Assembly: GCA_037135095.1 (NCBI GenBank)
Contig: JBAXKZ010000018.1
Coordinates: 1 to 27,800 of the forward strand
DNA from: CAIMZW01 sp037135095
GTDB taxonomy: Bacteria > Actinomycetota > Actinomycetes > Nanopelagicales > Nanopelagicaceae
Direction of reading: 5' to 3'
DNA length: 27,800 nt
Made by a program: the position numbers and the translations under genes. Positions 23,085 through 27,800 of the stretch are shown piece by piece; the first letter of the stretch is position 1, and every line of letters starts with the position of its first letter. Below the pieces are notes generated by a model that saw only the letters and a list, made by a program, of their open reading frames with translations, was not told where the DNA came from and did not search any database.

Positions 23085-24254
23085 TTGCGAAAACTTGAGA
23101 GTTGGGTGCTGGTAACTCTCTTCAACTCCGTTTTAATTCAAGCCAGTACGTATTTATCGCGCCCAATGATCACCTACAAATTATTGACTCTGCATGCCAA
23201 TACCTTCGTGGTTGGAAGCTTTGGCGCACTCTATGCGCTCTTCCCTTTACTACTCGCGATCCCTTTGGGACGTTGGATAAATCAATTCGGTGAAGGACGA
23301 TTCATTTTATATGGCACGGTCATGATTGCACTTTCTACTTTTTTGCTTATGACGGTTACGGCAACTTGGTTGATGGTAATAGCCGTTGCCAGTTTGGGAA
23401 CGGCACAATTGCTTTGCATGGCGGGGGCGCAAGCGCTCTTCGCTAACCGAAGTCCTAATGGGAATTATGAGCGATTCTTTGGCCTTTACACCTTCAGCGC
23501 CGCTCTCGGGCAATTAATCGGACCATTGATAGGCACCGTTGCGGCAGGCTCCAATGGCGTGCTGCCAAAATCGACTGGTCACGGCTTTTTGGCGGCAGCA
23601 ATTCTGGCGATTCTTGGAATTGTGCCATTATTTAAATGGTTGCCAATGTCCCCGACTGTTGGTGTGAGCGCTAAAGAATCTAAGAGCCAGATCAGTCTGG
23701 CTCAGGTACTAAATAATCCTGGGATGAAGACGGCAATGTTTACCAGCTTGGCAATTTCATCCAGCGTTGATGTGCTTGTCGTCTTTCTTCCAGTCTTCGG
23801 AAAAGAGCGCGGCTTCTCCGCAGGTGCCATCGGAATCGTCTTAGCAATTCGGGCCGCCACTTCAATGGTTTTTAGGCTCTTCTTAGCTCCAATGACCGCA
23901 AAGTTTGGTTTTAAAAGATTGTTGATTGCGAGCATCGTGGTCTCTTCGCTGGCCTGCATTGTTGCGACAACCGCAACCCATGTTCTTTTTCTCGCAATTG
24001 TCATAGCAATTGCTGGTTTTAGTTTGGGTCTTGGGCAACCGATGACGATGGCTTGGGTGTCACGGATGTCGAAGGATCCCGAACGTTCCTTTGCGATTTC
24101 GGTGCGCTTGGCTGGAAATCGCTTCGGACAGTTCCTTCTCCCGGCAGTGGCGGGCGTTGTGGCCGGAGGCTTTGGCGCTGGCGCGGTATTTATCTCACTC
24201 GCGCTGCTGATGGGAAGTTCTGGCTTCTTAGCTCATTCAAAATTGAGAGAGTAG
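23085..24254 (+). CDS. MFS transporter
   Basis: A 389-residue major-facilitator protein with about 12 predicted membrane helices. The helix 2-3 loop carries LGRWINQFGEGRFILYG, a form of the MFS motif A, and a second copy-like stretch (APMTAKFGFKRLLIA) marks the second half. The central cytoplasmic loop is KWLPMSPTVGVSAKESKSQIS. It resembles drug/metabolite efflux proteins; the substrate is unknown. The first possible start is TTG at 23085, seven bases after trhO, because a stop precedes it in frame; GTG at 23106 is an alternative just before the first helix. Neither has a strong Shine-Dalgarno, so coupling to trhO translation is likely. Confidence 0.88.
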   Translation: MRKLESWVLVTLFNSVLIQASTYLSRPMITYKLLTLHANTFVVGSFGALYALFPLLLAIPLGRWINQFGEGRFILYGTVMIALSTFLLMTVTATWLMVIAVASLGTAQLLCMAGAQALFANRSPNGNYERFFGLYTFSAALGQLIGPLIGTVAAGSNGVLPKSTGHGFLAAAILAILGIVPLFKWLPMSPTVGVSAKESKSQISLAQVLNNPGMKTAMFTSLAISSSVDVLVVFLPVFGKERGFSAGAIGIVLAIRAATSMVFRLFLAPMTAKFGFKRLLIASIVVSSLACIVATTATHVLFLAIVIAIAGFSLGLGQPMTMAWVSRMSKDPERSFAISVRLAGNRFGQFLLPAVAGVVAGGFGAGAVFISLALLMGSSGFLAHSKLRE

Positions 24255-24329
24255 CTCCTTCACTAAACTATGAGTGCTCTCACAAGATTTACCCTTAAAT
24301 TAGTCAGGGAATGAGCGAATAATAGGATC

Positions 24330-24788
24330 ATGAAGCGCGCGCTATTAATTTCAGCTGGTCTTATAGGCGGAACTGGCGCGGTCTTAGCAATCACGCCGCC
24401 ACAATTTGGAACCTCTCCCACCGCAGGGCTGGCAAGTTCGCCGGCAAAAACAGCTACTCCGACTACCAGCACAAAAGCAACAACCAAGCCGGGTTCAGGA
24501 ACTGTTGGTGTCTCCGGAACTTTTAGCGGCGCAACTGCAAATACCCAATTTGGTCCGGTTCAAGTTCAGATCGTGGTGCAAAATGGAAAAATCACCAACG
24601 CGATAGCGTTGCAAGCACCAAGCTCAGGTGGCCGTACTCAACAAATTAATGCACAAGCAATTCCATATTTAATTCAAGAGACTCTTAAAGCACAATCGGC
24701 AAATATCCAAGGCGTTGGAGGCGCAAGCTATACCTCCAACGGTTGGGCTCAATCTCTGCAATCGGCAATTACAAAAGCTGGGATTTAA
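24330..24788 (+). CDS. Exported FMN-binding domain protein
   Basis: A 152-residue secreted or membrane-anchored protein. A signal/anchor (MKRALLISAGLIGGTGAVLA) leads to a Ser/Thr/Pro/Lys-rich spacer (about 25-62) and one FMN_bind domain: GTFSGATANTQFGPVQVQIVV, GKITNAIAL, QINAQAIPYLIQETLKAQSANIQGVGGASYTSNGW. The GGASYTS segment matches the flavinylation motif of NqrC-like proteins (usually SGATxTS), with Ser at the usual Thr. Such small domains carry covalent FMN and hand electrons outside the membrane. No ApbE flavin transferase is in the window. Its TAA overlaps the stop of the convergent azoreductase gene. Confidence 0.85.
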   Translation: MKRALLISAGLIGGTGAVLAITPPQFGTSPTAGLASSPAKTATPTTSTKATTKPGSGTVGVSGTFSGATANTQFGPVQVQIVVQNGKITNAIALQAPSSGGRTQQINAQAIPYLIQETLKAQSANIQGVGGASYTSNGWAQSLQSAITKAGI

Positions 24789-25414
24789 GCAGCGGCACGC
24801 TCACGAGCACGTGATTTTGCAGCGTTGATGGAAGCGGCCTTTGTATCTACGAAGGCATCCATTCCTGGAACAACACCAGCCAAAGTGAATTCGGCCAAAA
24901 TGATCTCAACGTCGGTTGAACCTAAAGCAGATGCGACCAACTTCAGATAGCCCGTCGAATAATCCCAACCATGTCTTGGCGCCCCTTCAGCATAGGAACC
25001 ACCTTGAGCTACAACAAATGTCACCTTCTTGCCAGCTAGGCCAGTGGCACGGGAAGCATCAAGAGTTCCGGGCATGATTACCTGATCGAAGTAGGCCTTT
25101 AGTACTGATGGAACTGACCAGTTCCACATTGGAGTAGAAATCAGAATCTCATCAACCCCTGTGATTTCTGCTGCTAGTTCAAGACGGAAGGCATTTTTGG
25201 CAGCCATCGCTGCGGAACGATCGCCTTCGGGGGTGTAACTCGCAAAGATCGCTTCAGCATCGAGGTGTGGAATTGGATTTAAGTTCAAGTCTCGGGTTAT
25301 GACGGTTCCGCCAGCATGCGCCGCGCTCCAGGTTGAAAGAAAATCAGCGGTAATCGATCGCGAAACGGAGTTTTCCCCGGATGGGCTGACTTCGATATGA
25401 AGTAGAGATGACAT
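24785..25414 (-). CDS. azoR: FMN-dependent NADH-quinone/azo reductase
   Basis: A 209-residue flavodoxin-like reductase of the AzoR family, reducing quinones and azo compounds with NADH via bound FMN. Motifs: SPSGENSVSRSITADFL near the N-terminus (phosphate loop), STPMWNWSVPSVLKAYFDQVIMPG (the PMWN...P FMN loop) and KKVTFVVAQGGSY. I start it at ATG 25412-25414, which has AGGAG five bases upstream; the TTG just before it would be too close to that site. The upstream region carries three palindromes, suggesting inducible control by electrophiles or quinones. It is tail to tail with the FMN-binding gene, the stops overlapping in TTTAA. Confidence 0.92.
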   Translation of the reverse strand: MSSLLHIEVSPSGENSVSRSITADFLSTWSAAHAGGTVITRDLNLNPIPHLDAEAIFASYTPEGDRSAAMAAKNAFRLELAAEITGVDEILISTPMWNWSVPSVLKAYFDQVIMPGTLDASRATGLAGKKVTFVVAQGGSYAEGAPRHGWDYSTGYLKLVASALGSTDVEIILAEFTLAGVVPGMDAFVDTKAASINAAKSRARERAAA

Positions 25415-25424
25415 CAATGCTCCT

Positions 25425-25491
25425 ATAAGTTCTTATGAATAGTTGAAAGTTCAACCAATATGGAGAACCTATCTGAACCAAGGAATATTCC
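25425..25491. promoter_or_regulatory. Cluster of three palindromes upstream of azoR
   Basis: ATAAG-TT-CTTAT (25425-25436), GTTGAA-AG-TTCAAC (25442-25455) and GGAATATTCC (25482-25491) all lie within 80 bp upstream of the azoR start. Each is perfect. In other bacteria azoR-type genes are controlled by MarR or HxlR repressors binding palindromes, but no such gene is in the window. Confidence 0.45.
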
Positions 25492-25506
25492 CAAACTAAA
25501 AAATAT

Positions 25507-26118
25507 TCAGTAAGCGCCTTCAGGCAATTCAGGTGGTGGCGGTATGTACTCCTGTGACCAGCGCTTAATTACTAAATCCTGTGCCTTGATATAGATCGGA
25601 GCGGTGAAAACGATTGTGAGCGCAGTTCCAAGCGTGCCCGGATTAAAAAGGGCTTTGTGACCTTTAAAAACCCCATATAGCGAAAGAACAAAGAAAAAGA
25701 TCTGAGCGTAGAAGGAGAAGTTTAAAACGCCATAGGCCTTATGGCTGTATGGCTTTTTTAGCCGAAAGCTTGCCAGAGTAAGTGAGAGCCAGAAACCTGC
25801 CGTCATGGATAGCGAAGTACCGCTGATGAAATTCTGAAAGCTAGTGTGTTCTACCGATGGGATGGTGAAAGTTAGGTTTGAAAGATCTAAATTCTTCATG
25901 ATCGTGGAAATATCGTGAAAAAGAAGAATTACTCCGGCCACCTGAAAAACCAAGAAGACGGCAAAGGAGAGCGAAGTTAATCGCCGAAGTTCGGCGACTT
26001 TGCGGGGCAGGATTGGCATCTCCATCTGCGAAACCTTATCGGGTGAGCGGAAGGTTCTCGCACCACGGATGAATATCTGAGACAAGGCGCGTGGCAGAAC
26101 CTTCCCGACGGCTCTCAT
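25507..26118 (-). CDS. Uncharacterised membrane protein, about four helices
   Basis: A 203-residue protein from the ATG at 26116-26118. A basic N-terminal segment of about 45 residues leads to four hydrophobic stretches: LSFAVFLVFQVAGVILLF, LSMTAGFWLSLTLASF, FYAQIFFFVLSLYGVF and LGTALTIVFTAPIYIKA. It ends with a Pro-rich tail (IPPPPELPEGAY). I recognise no family. The frame is open for 39 more codons upstream but these run through the divergent small-protein gene, so the shorter start is used; ATG at 26025 is another option. No Shine-Dalgarno is obvious at 26118. Confidence 0.65.
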   Translation of the reverse strand: MRAVGKVLPRALSQIFIRGARTFRSPDKVSQMEMPILPRKVAELRRLTSLSFAVFLVFQVAGVILLFHDISTIMKNLDLSNLTFTIPSVEHTSFQNFISGTSLSMTAGFWLSLTLASFRLKKPYSHKAYGVLNFSFYAQIFFFVLSLYGVFKGHKALFNPGTLGTALTIVFTAPIYIKAQDLVIKRWSQEYIPPPPELPEGAY

Positions 26119-26160
26119 GTGCCAAAATTTGCCCAATTGTTCGAAACCCGAGAGGTAGCC

Positions 26161-26397
26161 ATGGCCAACGATGATCTCCGCGCTGAACTTGAGCGCTTGA
26201 AGAAAGACAATGTCGTCGGTGAACTGACGGCACAAATTTATTTAGATCAGGTAGATGCTTATGTTCCAGAAAAAGTTGAGCCTGTAGCACCAGCAAAAAT
26301 AGTAAAAAGTACTTGGAGCAAGCCTCGGTTGGCGCTCTTAGGAGTCACGCTGTTGGTGGCTGGCGTATTAGTAGGTACGTTAATAACCACAAAGTAA
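26161..26397 (+). CDS. Small tail-anchored membrane protein
   Basis: A 78-residue protein of unknown function. The N-terminal half is charged and helical (DDLRAELERLKKDNVVGELTAQIYLDQVDAY), then a Pro/Val/Lys linker, and one C-terminal membrane helix (LALLGVTLLVAGVLVGTLI) ending in TTK. The ATG has GAGAGG five bases upstream; the in-frame ATG at 26119 lacks such a site and would abut the divergent gene. It is separated by 42 bp from the divergent membrane-protein gene, so the two may share a control region. It ends eight bases before the convergent peptidoglycan hydrolase gene. Confidence 0.65.
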   Translation: MANDDLRAELERLKKDNVVGELTAQIYLDQVDAYVPEKVEPVAPAKIVKSTWSKPRLALLGVTLLVAGVLVGTLITTK

Positions 26398-26405
26398 GTC
26401 GGGAG

Positions 26406-27434
26406 CTAAATTCGTTTCGCCCCGATATAAGGCTCGTATCCAAAGTGAGAGCCAAAAGATTCAACCCGTACTCTGGCCCCCGAGTGGGGGGCATCAACCA
26501 TCATGCCATTGCCTAGATAAATGCCATCGTGGGTAATTGGGCGACCAAAGAAGACAATGTCACCGGGTTTCAATTGGCTACGCGGAATAAATTTTCCATA
26601 CCCATATTGGTAGGCAGCCGAATGAGGTAACGAAACTCCCACCGAACCAAAGGCGCGCATAACCAAACCAGAACAGTCCCAATAGATCATGCCGGCGGCG
26701 CCGAAGACATAACGATCGCCGATCTGCTTTAGCGCAAACTTCAGGGCGCTTGCACCCCTACCTGAGCCGATTTTATATTTAGCAGCCTGGGCTATGGAAT
26801 ATTTTTGAGCTTGACTGTCATTTGCCGCGGCAAGCCTCGCTAATCGAGCCCGATCGGCTTTGGTTAATTTAGAGAGCAGTTGCTGGGCAGCCTTCAATTT
26901 TGCGTAAGCCGCCGTTTGTTGGGCAACAAAGCGAGCTCTTGCCGCTTTTACTAAGGCCAACTTGTCATTGACGGTCAGGGAAGTAGCAACCAAACGCTGC
27001 TTCGCAACTTGGTACTTCTTTAATTGCAACGCCTTTTTCTGGGTGATCATTTCTAAGGTTCCAGCTTGGGCCAGGTAAAGGGTGGGGTCCGAGGAGAAGA
27101 GAAGTTGCATTCCCTGACCCAGCCCACCGCTTTTGTACTGCTCAGCAGCAATAGCTCCCAGTGATTTTTGAAAGGAAGAGACGCTGCTTTGTTGTACCGA
27201 GGCTTGTTGTTGGACGCTAGCCAAAGTCCGAGACAAATTATTTAGATCAACTTGGGCCGCCTGGGCGCTTTCGGCGATGCTCGTGGCTTGCTGTTGTAGC
27301 CGCAGAACCTGGGCTTGAACTGAGGCTAAATTAGTTGCTGCGTCTGCGCTGGGAAGAGCGACCGGCATGAGCAAGCCCCCCGCGAGCGCAGCAATCCCCA
27401 AATTAATTCTGAGTCGCCGCCGCCGAAAGAACAT
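26406..27434 (-). CDS. NlpC/P60 peptidoglycan endopeptidase with coiled-coil domain (RipA-like)
   Basis: A 342-residue exported hydrolase. The N-terminus is a basic signal peptide (MFFRRRRLRI, hydrophobic core, PSADA). Residues about 35-215 are long coiled-coil helices rich in Gln/Ala/Lys, as in RipA-type and PcsB-like enzymes where they inhibit or position the catalytic domain. Residues about 225-342 are the NlpC/P60 domain: RYVFGAAG, YWDCSGLVMRAF with catalytic Cys254, LKPGDIVFFG (289-297), THDGIYLGNGMMVDAPHSG with His302 and His317. It should cut stem-peptide bonds during cell separation. The ATG is preceded by a consensus-like promoter and no Shine-Dalgarno, suggesting a leaderless mRNA. 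It is divergent from the prenyltransferase gene. Confidence 0.92.
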   Translation of the reverse strand: MFFRRRRLRINLGIAALAGGLLMPVALPSADAATNLASVQAQVLRLQQQATSIAESAQAAQVDLNNLSRTLASVQQQASVQQSSVSSFQKSLGAIAAEQYKSGGLGQGMQLLFSSDPTLYLAQAGTLEMITQKKALQLKKYQVAKQRLVATSLTVNDKLALVKAARARFVAQQTAAYAKLKAAQQLLSKLTKADRARLARLAAANDSQAQKYSIAQAAKYKIGSGRGASALKFALKQIGDRYVFGAAGMIYWDCSGLVMRAFGSVGVSLPHSAAYQYGYGKFIPRSQLKPGDIVFFGRPITHDGIYLGNGMMVDAPHSGARVRVESFGSHFGYEPYIGAKRI

Positions 27435-27440
27435 CGGATC

Positions 27441-27469
27441 AGATTAACTGCCATTTCTGAAGATTCCAA
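27441..27469 (-). promoter_or_regulatory. Leaderless promoter of the NlpC/P60 gene
   Basis: Minus strand: TTGGAA (27464-27469), a 17-base spacer, TAATCT (27441-27446), six bases (GATCCG), then ATG at 27434. Both hexamers and the spacing fit a housekeeping sigma-factor promoter; there is no Shine-Dalgarno. Confidence 0.6.
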
Positions 27470-27516
27470 AGCATTTTTGGAAGAATAAGGCTGAGATCAC
27501 GCTCACCACAGGTTCT

Positions 27517-27522
27517 ATACTG
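27517..27522 (+). promoter_or_regulatory. Candidate -10 box of the prenyltransferase gene
   Basis: TATACT lies nine bases before the ATG at 27532, which would leave a leader of about two or three bases. A weak TGAGAT stands about 18 bases upstream as -35. Confidence 0.4.
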
Positions 27523-27531
27523 AGAATCCAA

Positions 27532-27800
27532 TGAAATCATGGGTAAAAGCCGCTCGCCTACACCAGTGGCTTAAGAATCTGCTGCTTTTCACGCCATTGC
27601 TGGCGGCTCACCAAGAGCGGGATCTGAACCGGATTTGGCATTTAGTTGCAGGTTTTTTCGCTTTCTCGCTGCTGGCCTCTGGGGTCTATCTAATTAATGA
27701 CCTGATTGATATCGATTCCGATCGAAAGCATCCACGAAAAAAGAACCGCCCCTTCGCTTCTGGTGCCTTGACCACTAGCTCGGGCTGGCGAGTAGCGCCA
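27532..27800 (+). CDS. UbiA-family prenyltransferase, N-terminal part (cut by window end)
   Basis: Eighty-nine codons are visible and the frame is still open at the window edge. The start reads KSWVKAARLHQWLKNLLLF, with the R-HQWxKNxL motif of UbiA proteins like decaprenyl-phosphate phosphoribosyltransferase. A first membrane helix follows, then SGVYLINDLIDIDSDRKHP, which has the Asp-rich NDxxDxxxD motif that binds the prenyl diphosphate or phosphate via Mg2+, and KKNRPFASG. Within actinobacteria the closest match I know is the cell-wall arabinan-precursor enzyme (Rv3806c type), but other UbiA roles cannot be excluded from a fragment. It is divergent from the peptidoglycan hydrolase. Confidence 0.82.

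Noticed and set aside
26119..26160. Longer N-terminus of the small tail-anchored protein, and the 39-codon upstream extension of the divergent membrane protein
   Set aside because: The two extensions overlap each other on opposite strands, and only the ATG at 26161 has a ribosome site.

Overview
The window looks like chromosomal DNA from an actinobacterium. The pointers are a RipA-like NlpC/P60 hydrolase next to a UbiA-family prenyltransferase, a mycothiol-dependent-isomerase-type (TIGR03086-like) domain, an ACT-domain malic enzyme, and several genes whose -10 box lies 6-7 nt before the start codon, as in actinobacterial leaderless transcripts. Base composition is roughly balanced and intergenic gaps are short, which would suit a small-genome aquatic lineage such as the Nanopelagicales; that placement is inference. 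I saw no tRNA, rRNA, CRISPR, IS element, integrase or phage gene. No gene-free stretch exceeds 300 bases; the longest is 471-695.

Layout. 1-1400: two secreted small proteins, transcribed divergently, the second ending at a strong two-way terminator. 1402-7943 (minus): a class V (cysteine-desulfurase-like) PLP enzyme with a DinB-type protein, then an omega-aminotransferase/methylmalonate-semialdehyde dehydrogenase pair (beta-amino-acid breakdown), then cysK-cysE (cysteine synthesis). 8016-13454 (minus): a compact ABC-importer operon (binding protein, two permeases, ATPase) ending in a glycerophosphodiesterase-inositol monophosphatase fusion. 13606-16747 (minus): an SDR, a malic enzyme and an orphan NarL/LuxR response regulator. 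16897-20356 (plus): an aldehyde dehydrogenase, its DUF779 companion and a second, NADP-type aldehyde dehydrogenase. 20467-22062 (minus): an ArsR regulator with an SRPBCC-isomerase fusion and a YCII protein. 22169-24788 (plus): the tRNA hydroxylase trhO, an MFS transporter and an FMN-binding secreted protein, tail to tail with an azoreductase-type flavoenzyme. 25507-27800: two small membrane proteins, a peptidoglycan hydrolase and the start of a prenyltransferase gene cut by the window edge.

The best candidate for an undescribed system is 8016-13454. Its architecture parallels the Ugp glycerophosphodiester importer (ABC importer plus UgpQ), but it uses a ferric/putrescine/sugar-phosphate-type importer and an enzyme that joins the phosphodiesterase and a phosphomonoesterase in one chain. 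A simple model is uptake of a glycerophosphodiester such as glycerophosphoinositol, cleavage to glycerol-3-phosphate plus alcohol or glycerol plus inositol phosphate, then dephosphorylation. The permease gene begins with a long hairpin that may lower permease expression relative to the binding protein. Second-rank points are the leaderless promoters, an ArsR operator lying on its own promoter, and several unexplained inverted repeats upstream of metabolic genes.
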